The position numbers and the translations under genes are program-made. A stretch of DNA of 64,000 bases from contig NC_061119.1 in assembly GCF_002878395.1 (NCBI RefSeq), positions 11,297,443-11,361,442 on the forward strand. The letters are read 5' to 3'. The notes under the pieces were generated by a model. That model was not told the DNA's origin and did no database searches. It was given only the letters and a program-made list of their open reading frames with translations. Below are positions 35,000-44,622 of the stretch, piece by piece (the first letter of the stretch is position 1; every line of letters starts with the position of its first letter). The stretch comes from Capsicum annuum (taxonomy: Eukaryota; Streptophyta; Magnoliopsida; Solanales; Solanaceae).

Positions 35000-37061
35000 T
35001 AGGCATGCCGATAATATCAGCAACACAGCCCCCCAACAAGCACACCCACCCCATACTAAAAAAAATTCTTTGTCCTCAAATGCATAAAATTTTAAGTACA
35101 AAGGATGGGAAAATACTTGTTGTGACAATTATTCAATATGAGGCTTCAGTGAAGTGTGGGGAGGCAGTAGCATCCTCACCAGGTGCAATGTTGACTCCCA
35201 TGGTGGTGGGAGTACTCAAAATCTCTCCCTCCAGAGTTTGAAATTTTCCCCCTGGCTGGGGCCGAACTAGTGTATACTCTAGCTGCTTTGTCTTGAAACC
35301 TTTTTTCCTGCTTCTCTACCTCTCTCTTTGACTTTTTTACTACCCTCTACATCTGGTAATCTTTGAATTATTCAGGTGACATGGTTGCCAATCTTCGCTT
35401 TTTCTCTTCTTTGTTAGGAGCTTTTTCAGTCTTCTTATCTGATTCTACTACCTTCTTACCTTTATCCTTGATTGGACACCCATATAAGTCCATAAGACCT
35501 TCGTCCTCATCACTATCAACCTAGACTAGATCGAATGTTGTCTGCTATGGCTGCTGACTTATCTTATCGACATCTACCTGAAGCCGTCTAACCTCCTCAA
35601 TTACTTTAGAAAAATCAGGAATGAACATTTCATCCAACTTTTTGTTTATGCGTTTTTCTATATTATCTATGTGTAGCTGGACATTTCAGAAGGGGTGCAA
35701 TGCATCCTCCACAATTTTCTCCACAAAGGGTCTGAAATCTTTCCCCCAAATTATTATCTGCTTTTCGACCTTTTTGATGGTTCACACAGTCTTTGCAAAG
35801 TTATCACAGACACAGATTCTGGGGTCCCACCCGTCGGTAAAGAAGCTGAACATATAGAGGTGATACGAGGCATATACATAGTCAAAGGCAACAGCATACC
35901 TGTAGGAAATTATGATAGTTTGGGCACCGATGCTGACTGCATTTGTTGGGCTGGAGGTCTTTTGATTCGCAAATCAAATCTCGAGTCATCTTTTATTTTT
36001 TCAATGTTCTGTTTGTGCAGTGTTGGGATCTTGTTGTCTACTCCACTGATCAAAGGACCTTTGGCCTTTATGCACAACTCAATGATAAGGCATGGAAATG
36101 GCAGTGCAGTGTGAGTCTTGTGAACACGGAAAAACAACTCATCAAAAATGATGTGCCCAAATTCATCGGTCAACCCTTCTATCAAAGCGGCAACAATCAC
36201 AACTCTGGTGCTCTCTAAATGATCATCACCGCCTATTGGAATAAGCTTCAATCGCACAATCGCCCACCAGAACTTGGCCCTGAAACTTAGTGATTTCTTT
36301 GATATTTTTTCATGGGGGTCAAGCAACCATGCAGGCTTGCCCCCATCTGTTAGTATCCTGGCTAACCATGGCCTTTGTTCAGCCCATGAAAATATCTGAT
36401 GCTCCAACTCCGAAATAACTCCTGGTATCTGATAGTCAGGACCAAAGAGAAATTTGTTCAAAGTTCTCTCTGAAATGTCAATTTCGACTCCTCTCACGGG
36501 AACCGTGTCAAGTTTGTTCATAACGGTAGCTGATGAACCTTTTGGGCAGTCCTTCTCTAGCAATGCCAAATAGTTGGCAAAAATTCACGAACCAAGTTTG
36601 ATTGGTAAGGTCCAAGCGGCTTGCTCATCCAGGCCAACTCATATACATTGAAACGGCGCTCAAGTTATGGATACTCATACAGGGTTGTTGTGATGATCTG
36701 GTGCTCCTAAAAAATTATCCTTTTGATAGGTAACCTATCCGTTGGTGCCATCCCTTTATAGAAAAGTCACGGGCACCCGCTACTTGCCATCTTATGGCTT
36801 CCCTTAGTTGCTGATCTTTGCTTCAAATCACATTACGATCCTCTTGTTCTGGGATCTTTTCTTGGCGGGGTTAGAAGTTTCAACCCCTATCTTGAGTGGA
36901 AATGAAATGGAGGTACTACTGCTGCTACATTCCACCATCTCGTCAGATAAGGAGGATGAAGAAACCACTCGTTGACTTCGTCGAGTGTTATGGGCTGGTG
37001 CATCAGATCGGGCTGCTTGGCCTCTACCTTGGCCTTTGATTTATGGTAATTTGGGAGCCAT
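35000..37061 (-). pseudogene. A2 accessory ORF ('putative plant transposon protein' type), partly open
   Basis: A plausible start at 37061 (MAPKLP) is followed by stops. The longest open part, 35910-36569 (219 codons from an internal Met), contains SERTLNKFLFGPDYQIPG, GGKPAWLLDPHEKISKKSL, FRAKFWWAIVRLKLIP, RVVIVAALIEGLTDEFGHII, HTALPFPCLIIELCIKAKG and PLISGVDNKIP, characteristic of the plant transposon-protein domain. Downstream are an IDNIEKRINKKLDEMFIPD helix and a basic KKSKRERQEKR region. It lies between integrase and 3' LTR in the same sense as pol. Function unknown; sometimes compared to envelope-position ORFs, but I see no signal peptide or membrane segment. Confidence 0.75.
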
Positions 37062-37129
37062 GATACCTAAAAATGTAGCATTTATCAATATACAGTTTTA
37101 AACCAGAGAAAAGAAATTTTTCTGACCAA

Positions 37130-37285
37130 TGATGGTTAAAGGCGACGGTCCATCGACTATGCAACGGTTCATCAACCCCAACCATCGGGATCGTTCTAGT
37201 AGCTCTTTTTCTACAACATGTGTGATGATCCAATGCAACGGTCCATCGATTATGCAATGGTCCGTCGAGTATGTCATCGACTGTA
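37130..37285. repeat. Palindromic cassette downstream of A2 accessory ORF start, 93-bp spacing
   Basis: CGACGGTCCATCGACTATGC at 37143 and CAACGGTCCATCGATTATGC at 37236 are 93 bp apart, each followed by a second half-palindrome (CAACGGTTCATC, CAATGGTCCGTCG). Confidence 0.7.
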
Positions 37286-37894
37286 ACTGGCAGATGCAAC
37301 TCTTATTTCGGCATTTTGTTAAACACCTTGTGTGCATCTTATTTAAGGGTGATTTTTACAATATTTTGATCAATAATACCTCACCCTAACTTGCCATTGT
37401 TGGTCCATGGGTTAATCAGACTTCCCCTAGGACAGTATATGCAATGCTTTGACTAACACCAACAACATACTAACAAAATTTGGACAAGAAATGACTTTAA
37501 TGAACCGGGTTGTTTTCACCTATTTGGTTTCTCATCATATTGAAGAAAAGGAAAGGAGAATTATACCTTATTACTGTAGTATTGAATTACTACTTAGTCT
37601 TGCACAATATATTTCAAACAGTTGGATGAAGATTTGATTTAGTGAAGTGAACTTATGACTTGTGATGAGAAAATGAAAAGGGGGGGGGGTAGCGTTTAAA
37701 TAGAAAGGGAAAAAGGGGAGTTGAGAAGTTAGAAGGGAGAATGAAAAGGCACAGGTGCATTGAACAGGTGGGAGTTACTTAACTCTTCAAATTATCAATT
37801 TCAAACCATTCGGATCAAATAAGAATAAAAATTTCAGCTATTTAAACTTATCTAACTCGACCCGCATAACTAGGGTTAAGTGCGCCGGTGAAAT
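37286..37894. other. Unassigned spacer in A2
   Basis: No coding sequence is recognised. It contains a G10 homopolymer (37680-37689) in a purine-rich stretch. It lies between the two palindromic cassettes, which raises the possibility that 37130-38095 derives from an LTR-like piece inserted between integrase and accessory ORF. Confidence 0.35.
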
Positions 37895-38095
37895 CGATGG
37901 TCCGTCGAGTACGCGATGGTCCGTCGGACATCCAGTCATGACTATCCAGTGAACTAACCTTGGGGCCAACCTACAATAGTTCAAACGATGGTCCGTCGAG
38001 CATGCGACGGTTCGTCGGACTGGGCATAGTTGCAATGATTACCGCGATGGTCCGTCGAGCTTGCGACGGTTCATCGGGTGATACGTCGGTTACGC
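37895..38095. repeat. Palindromic cassette 3' of A2 integrase, 91- and 59-bp spacing
   Basis: CGATGGTCCGTCGAG begins at 37895, 37986 and 38045. Each is followed 15-20 bp later by GCGAYGGTYCRTCGG. The spacing is 91 then 59 bp. GGTCCGTCGAG with GCGACGG can pair within a unit. Confidence 0.8.
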
Positions 38096-38290
38096 GAAAT
38101 TTCTTTAGCTTCTGTTTACTCTGCATTGTTGTACCTGCACATTTCCACAACCCTTCAGCTTGCATAAATCAACAAAACAAACAACTAAATAACTTAAATA
38201 AATGCTATACAACAACTCAATGTGGGTTGCCTCCCACTAGCACCTGATTTATCATCGTGGCACTAGTTAGTTATCTCGATTACTCAGACT

Positions 38291-39480
38291 TCATCGAGAT
38301 AGAACGTAGCGATGCTTTTTATAGAGTCCTTTGGACCGATATAAAGTTTTGACTCGTTGCCCGTTAACTTTGAAGACACTTCCATCTTTAGTTTCAAGTT
38401 CAACTACTCCAGATGAGTAGACTTGACTAACTTTAAATGGGACTGAACACTTGGACTTAAGTTTACCTGGGAACAGTTTGTGCCTGAAGTTGAATAGAAG
38501 CACTAAGTCACCTTTCTGAAATTCTCTCTTTTCAATTCTGCGATCATGGTATTTCTTCATTCATTCCTTGTATAGGTCAGCTATTTCATACGCTCTGAGA
38601 TGGAACTCATCCCTCTCATTAAGCTACCCCAGTCTCATATATGTCGCCTCATTCCAGTTCATATTCAGACGCTTCAGCGCCCACATTGCTTTATACTCTA
38701 GTTCAATCGGCAAATGGCATGTCTTACCATAAACCAATTGGTTTGGCGACATACGAATAGGTATCTTGAAAACTATTTGATATGACCATAATGCATCGTC
38801 CAGCTTCCTAGACCAATCCTTCCTGATAGCATTCACAGTCTTGGCAAGGATAACCTTGATTTCCCGATTGGAGATTTCCACTTGCCTACTTGTTTGCGGG
38901 TGATACGACATAGCTACCTTATGCTGCTTAACTCCATACTTTGCCAAGGAAGCTCTGAATTTCTTGTTGCAGAAGTGTGATCCTTCATCACTTATAATGG
39001 TACGTGGTACCCTAAAGCGAGAGAAGATATTTCTCTTTAAAAATGCAATAACCCGCTTTCCTTCATTATCCGCCAGAGCTAGAGCCTCAACCCATTTTGA
39101 CACGCAGTCAATAGCAACAAGTATGTACTTCATTCCAAATGAGCTCACAAAGTGCCCCATGAAATCTATGCCCCATACATCAAATAATTCTACCTCCAGC
39201 ATTTTAGACATTGGCATCTCATGGTGCTTTGAGATGGTCCCTTGCCTTTGACATTGGTCACATCTCTTCATGAACTCATAAGCATCCTTGAACAAAGTGG
39301 GCCAATAGTAGCCACTCTAAAGTACTTTCCTTGCAGTCCGATATCGTGCATGGTGACCTCCAACTGGGGAAGCATGGCTTACTTCCAATACACTCATCAT
39401 TTCTACTTCTAGGACACACCGTCTAATAATACCATCTGCACATCACCGAATAAGATACGGCTCATCCCAAAAGTAATGGG
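38291..39480 (-). pseudogene. A2 integrase, largely intact core (Athila-like)
   Basis: The core is open for 223 codons (39295-38624): [15 protein letters not shown] (CxxC of the zinc finger), [16 protein letters not shown] (first Asp), [32 protein letters not shown] (second Asp) and [13 protein letters not shown] (Glu), so the DDE triad appears intact. After one stop (near 38560) the C-terminal piece is open again (KKYHDRRIEKREFQKGDLVL, LFPGKLKSKCSVPFKV, KVNGQRVKTLY), ending 38291. The WGIDFMGHF wording indicates the Athila lineage. The zinc-finger N-terminal half toward 39480 is broken. It is the best preserved pol domain in the window. Confidence 0.9.
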
Positions 39481-40230
39481 TCACATCATAAAGAAACTTT
39501 TTCCTTTGATGAAAGGAAAGATTTTTTTGTACAATCTCACTTACCATATAATTCGCGAAGTCAGCATACCAAGGGACTTTTTTGAACACTGCAGCCAATA
39601 CTTTCTGATTAGGAAAGGAATCATCAATCTCAATCCCGTCTTTTACTGCTTGCTCGCCTTCGAGTCTGGATAAGTGATCAGCCACTTAATTCTCACATCC
39701 CTTGCGATCCTTAACCTCGAAGTCAAATTCCTGAAGTAGTACTACCCATCGGATCATGGTTTAGCATCCTTCTTCGCCATTAGGTACCTTAAGGCAGAGT
39801 GGTTAGTGTGTACCACTACCTTGGTACCTAGCAGATATGCTCGAAACTTCTCAAAGGCATACACCACTGCTCGAAGTTCTTTGTCTTTGACAATGTAGTT
39901 TTTCTAAGCTCCATTCAGTGCTTTGCTGGCATAATAAACTAAATGAAATAATTTGTCCTTCTTTTGCCCGAACATAACTCCGAGGGCAACACCGCTTGCA
40001 TCACACATTATCTCAAATGGTTTTGACCAATCAGGTGCAACAATGATAGGGGCCTCAACCAGCTTCATCTTAAGGTATTCAAATGCCTTAATGCAATCAG
40101 CGTCAAAGAAGAACTTAGTCTCCTTCTCTAAAAGTTTGCAAAGTGGATTTGCAATTTTAGAGAAGTCTTAAATAAACCTCCAGTAAAAGCCAGCATGTCC
40201 AAGGAAACTATGCACCCCTTTCACTGAAAT
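39481..40230 (-). pseudogene. A2 RNase H and linker relic
   Basis: ADHLSRLEGEQAVKDGIEID (near 39670) marks the RNase H-integrase linker and is open through 39443. Upstream, GKCENCVADHL and the remains of YYASKALNGAQKNY and CDASGVALGVMFGQK-type text are recognisable only across stops and frameshifts. Position and order fit Athila RNase H. Confidence 0.7.
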
Positions 40231-41300
40231 GGGAGGTGGTAGCTTCTCAATAACCTCTACCTTGGCTCAATCAACCTCTCTCCCTTTTGCTGAAATTTTG
40301 TGCCTAAGAACAATGCCCTCCTTCACCATGAAATGACATTTCTCCCAATTAAGCACAAGATTGAATTCCACGCACCTCTGCAAAGCCTTACTGAAGTTCT
40401 CCATACATACCCCATATGAATCTCCTACCATAGAAAAATCATCCATGAACACCTCCAAGGTGTCCTCAACCATATCCGAGAAAATAGACAGCATACACCT
40501 TTAAAAGGTAGCGGGTGCATTACATAATCTAAACGGCATCCGATTTCATGCAAAAGTGCCATATGTACATGTAAACGTTGTCTTCTCCTGATCTTCAAGA
40601 GCAATACATATTTGATTGTAGCTAGAATATCCATCCAGGAAGCAATACCACCCCTTTCCCGCCAACCGATCAAGCATTTGATCCATGAAGGGCATTAGGA
40701 AGTGGTCCTTTAAAGTCCATTAGTTTAGCTTGCGGTAGTCCATGAAAACTCTCCAACCAGTCACAGTCCTGAGAGGAATCAACTCATTCTTTTTATTTGC
40801 AAGAACAGTCATGCCCCCTTTCTTGGGCACACATTAAACCGAGCTCACCCATTAATTATCAAAAATAGGATAAACCACTCCTGCATCTAGCCACTTAATA
40901 ATTTCTTTCTTAATCACCTCTTTCATTGGTGGGTTAGGTCGGCGTTGATGCTCAATGGTAAGAGTACATTCTTCCTCAAGTTGAATCTTATGAGTGCAGA
41001 TACCAGGAGGAATGCCAATAATATCAGCAATAGTACAGCCTATTTCTCTTTTGTATCTTTGAAGCACTAAAATTAGTGCTTCCACCTGCTGCTCACCCAG
41101 GTCAGATGCAATAATAATAGGTATTGTATTCCCACTGCCCAGGAACACATACCTTAAATGACTGGGTAATTCTTTCAGCTCCAAGACAGGTGGTTCTTCT
41201 ATAGAGGGCTTAGTAGGTAGACTAGGACGATTTTCTAAGTCCAATTCCAACTTCTTGGGGGCATATGAGTAAGACCCCATGCCTGTTAAGGCACAAATAG
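40231..41300 (-). pseudogene. A2 reverse transcriptase relic
   Basis: The N-terminal 142 codons (41280-40852) are open: KPSIEEPPVLELKELPSHLR, YVFLGSGNTIPIIIASDL, EIGCTIADIIGIPPGICTHK, HQRRPNPPMKEVIKKEIIKW and LDAGVVYPIFDN. A stop precedes the central fingers/palm, which is broken. The segment 40494-40267 is open again with DTLEVFMDDFSMVGDSY, an intact FMDD catalytic box, then LNWEKCHFMVKEGIVLRHKI. A few frame lesions separate well-kept blocks, suggesting a younger copy than T1, M1 or T2. Confidence 0.85.
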
Positions 41301-41399
41301 TCTTCTCATAATCTTCTTACCATCCTGATCAAAATTCATCAACACTGAAGCCAAGGTTTCAACAGCAAATTTCTCTTCTATCGGCACTTCCTGCTCCTC

Positions 41400-41990
41400 C
41401 TCATAATAGACATCTACAATTAAAAACACACTTATTTCTTTCTACTGCTTCATTGATTAGCACACATCAAATCGCACCACTTCATCATTCAGCCTGAATA
41501 AGAGCTCATTAGCTCGCAAATCAATCAGCATGTTTCCAGTTGTGAGAAAAGGTCGACCCAAGATTATGGGCACCTCAAAATCTATCTCGCAATCCAGAAT
41601 AACGAAATCCACAGGAAATATGAAACTAGCAACCTTCACCAACACATCATACAAAATACCAACAGGTCATTTGATCAACCTATCCGCCATCATAAGTCGT
41701 ATATTAGTGGGTGTGGGATCTCTCAAACCCAACCTTTTATAAACAGCTAGCGGCATCAGATTTAATGCTAGCTCCCAGGTCACATAGAGCTTTTGCAAAG
41801 TTAAGAGGTCCAATAGTGCATGGGATGGTAAATGCTCCTGGATCTACCATTTTCTGCACTAGAGACCTTGTGGAAATAGCACAACAATAATACAAATTGT
41901 CCATCGACTTAAAACTAACCGACCACTTCTTTGTGATGAGGTCTTTCATGAACTTTGTCTACCCGGTCATTTGCTCTAATGCCTCCACCA
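41400..41990 (-). pseudogene. A2 protease relic
   Basis: FAKALCDLGASIK (near 41805) has the retropepsin D-x-G-A-S motif. A frameshift follows, then in another frame [39 protein letters not shown] and [17 protein letters not shown] (41654-41457). The same arrangement occurs in A1 at 17050-17480. Confidence 0.85.
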
Positions 41991-43140
41991 GTGGTAGATT
42001 AATCATCTACTGCTTCAACATAGCCATAAATTTGTTGAACTTTGTGTCATCGACTTTCTTCTTCAATCGATGAGAAAATAAAGGAGGTGGCTTTAGAAGA
42101 GTGGTAACCACTACTTCAGTCTCCTTTCCCTTATTCTTTTTCAACTCATCAACCTGCTGACTATTGGATGGTGTGTCATCAATAACCTTATCCAATTTCT
42201 CAGACTCTACTGGATAATAAATCTCTGTTTTTTCAATATCATCGGCTATAATATCAACCGCAAGCTTACCCACAGGAGGGCCTACCAATACCTTACCACT
42301 TCTAGTAGTGATAGCCATGCAAGAGCCATCATTTCGTGGGTTCTGAATGGGGTCACTTGGCAATTTTCAAATCTTCCTCTGATTCAAAGTTGTCGAGAGC
42401 TGGCTCATTTGTTGCTCCAACTACTTGATAGAGTTAGAGTGTGAGTTCACCAACTAACTCATAGAAGATAAATCACTCTTCATGTTAGTCACTCTAGAGT
42501 TGGTAGCTTTAACTTTCTTTAATAATTTCTTCATCATGTCCTCCATGAACATCTTGCCAGAGCTAGTTGTAGCACTATCTCTACTTCTGGGAGGTACATA
42601 TAGTCCACTTCTATCATTCTTATTATTACAATTTCCTTGCTCCCTATCCTTATAACTAGCCTTGTCGTAGTAATTCCGACCTTGATTTCCTTGGCTATTG
42701 CCTCAGAAACCCCCTGATTATTCAAATAGTTAGCCTCTTCTTCTGAATCAGAATTATCTCTACCTTTAGCTGAAATAGCCTTCACTTTTTTGGTTTTTGC
42801 AAATAATAGATGCTTGGTCAACAGATCCATCTGCGTCTTCAAGTGTGCCATGTCTTGATTATGTTCTTTCTCTTTCTTATGTTGTTCTACAGTCATACCA
42901 ACAGACATAGTAGGGCTTGCTACCACAAAATCCCTTGTATACCAAGCTCTACTTTGTTTGGTTATCTGATCAAACATCTCCGAGGCCTCCTAAAAAGTAA
43001 GATCCACAAATGATCCCCCTGCAGCATTATCAATAACTGTCTTCGTAATAGAGTTCAAAGCCCAATAAAGAGTCTCCATCAGTTGAATATCTATCATATT
43101 TTGGTCCGACACATTGGGCAGGTTCTTGGGGATGGGGTCA
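41991..43140 (-). pseudogene. A2 gag relic, 5'-truncated
   Basis: Visible blocks: METLYWALNSITKTVIDNAA and GGSFVDLTF (43100-43000), EASEMFDQITKQSRAWYTRD, then KEKEHNQDMAHLKTQMDLL (coiled coil) and SDSEEEANYLNNQG. The end contains RSGKVLVGPPVGKLAVD and KKVDDTKFNKFMAMLK before the protease. The N-terminal half, the leader, primer site and 5' LTR are missing: recognisable sequence stops at about 43140. Confidence 0.8.
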
Positions 43141-43827
43141 TTATGAGAGGACTATAAAGGTGGAGTTTAGTTCATGAAAAAAATCCTATAAATTTGGAGT
43201 GGAGGTCATGACGCGAGCTCAATGCAAGGCTTCACTGGAATTTCACTTTTGATGTCCAACTTTATTTTGTGCATTTGTCCACCGTCCCAAGCCTTGTGGT
43301 GTTGTTTACACTTCATGTATATCTTATATATCCTTAATATATCATATAAATCAACTAAAAAATCATACTACATCATAGTACACCACGGATTAGAGCTCAA
43401 AACAACACAATATCAAGAGCGGTGAACTAGAAACTCGAGCTAAGACTAGGCTTGCCCATGTTGATCTTTAACTTATTATTTTGACTCTTGGCTTGATTAA
43501 ATTAACCCTTGAACATTATAAATAAGTTTTTCCACACATAATTACACAATCATACCACTATTGACTCATTAAACACATTAGAATCCATCGTGATAGACTA
43601 CAATGACACCTAGCTCAAGCTAGTAACACTAGTTTTCTTATTCGAACTCTAAATGATCAAATTGGTTCCAAAATTGTTTGAAAACACCTTTAAACATTGT
43701 AATAACATACTTAAATACTTATATGATTTTTATATCATTACTAACACATTAAGCACACTATTTGTCCTCAGAACAAGGCTAAATAAGCTAGGAAAACAAC
43801 ACTAAGGCGCATAAATCAACCTCAGAT
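43141..43827. other. Unassigned region between A2 and T2
   Basis: No domain, LTR edge or gene was recognised. It separates truncated A2 gag from the first recognisable part of the T2 LTR. It may be a remnant of the M1 5' side or of another insertion. Confidence 0.4.
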
Positions 43828-44273
43828 CAGTTGACATCTAAAAGAGGATTTAGATACCTTATCCTAGTCTGGGATATAATTTTTCTTAAATTGTATTTTG
43901 CAGATTTATAAGTGGGCTCTTTAATCTACCTTAGGCAAAGATTTGTGTTAGCTATTGAGAAACTTGGAATCTGATGGTTATGATGGGGAGGCATTGAGAG
44001 TTGATACTTATTGAGTATGCTAGTGGCTAGTGATTATGTCATTGATTATGCTTGTAATTATGTTATTGATTAAGCTAGCGATTTGTTATTGATTATAATA
44101 ATGATGATGATATTGAGGATATATACCAATTCAAGACCAAATAATGACGACGATATTGATGATGTTAATATCGATTCAAGTTCGAATAATTATTATGATA
44201 TTGATGATATATTTATCGATTCAAGTCCAGCTATTGATTATATAAACTAGTTTGAGTCTAGATATACATTATG

Positions 44274-44324
<51 letters not shown>

Positions 44325-44622
44325 CTAGTTTGGAATGTGTTTTTGGGGTGTATTGTTGATAATATGGTTACCAATTCAAGTCCGAACGTAAAAAAATGGT
44401 ATAGTATGACATGGCATAGATGGATTCTAATTGTAACATGAGAGTTGGTAAATAATGGTGGTTCGGTTTATGCTTTACTTGGTTGTACCCTCCAAGCTTA
44501 TGGGGACCTAAGTTGAGTTATTTACTTTTCCGCACTAACTGGCATATGGGGGTCAATTTTGTAGTTATAATTGCATGTGTTTGATTCTTTATTTTATGTT
44601 ATTATTTTGGTTATTTACTTAT
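43828..44622 (+). mobile_element. T2 5' LTR, first piece
   Basis: It aligns by eye with 58180-58990: GACATCTAAAAG, GTGGGCTCTTTAATCTACCTTAGG, GCTAGTGGCTAGTGATTATG, GGTTATTTACTTAT. A (TA)n run (44276-44320) interrupts it. The piece ends at CTTAT (44618-44622), where a solo LTR is inserted. Confidence 0.7.
44276..44320. repeat. (TA)n microsatellite inside the T2 LTR
   Basis: About 45 bp of TA repeats. The related LTR at 58680-58710 has only a short TATATATG stretch at the equivalent place, so the run expanded after divergence. Confidence 0.85.

Noticed and set aside
35621..36218. Plus-strand frames opposite the accessory ORF
   Set aside because: Overlap the A2 accessory ORF in antisense; no domain of their own.
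38964..39251. 95-codon plus-strand frame
   Set aside because: Antisense shadow of the A2 integrase core.
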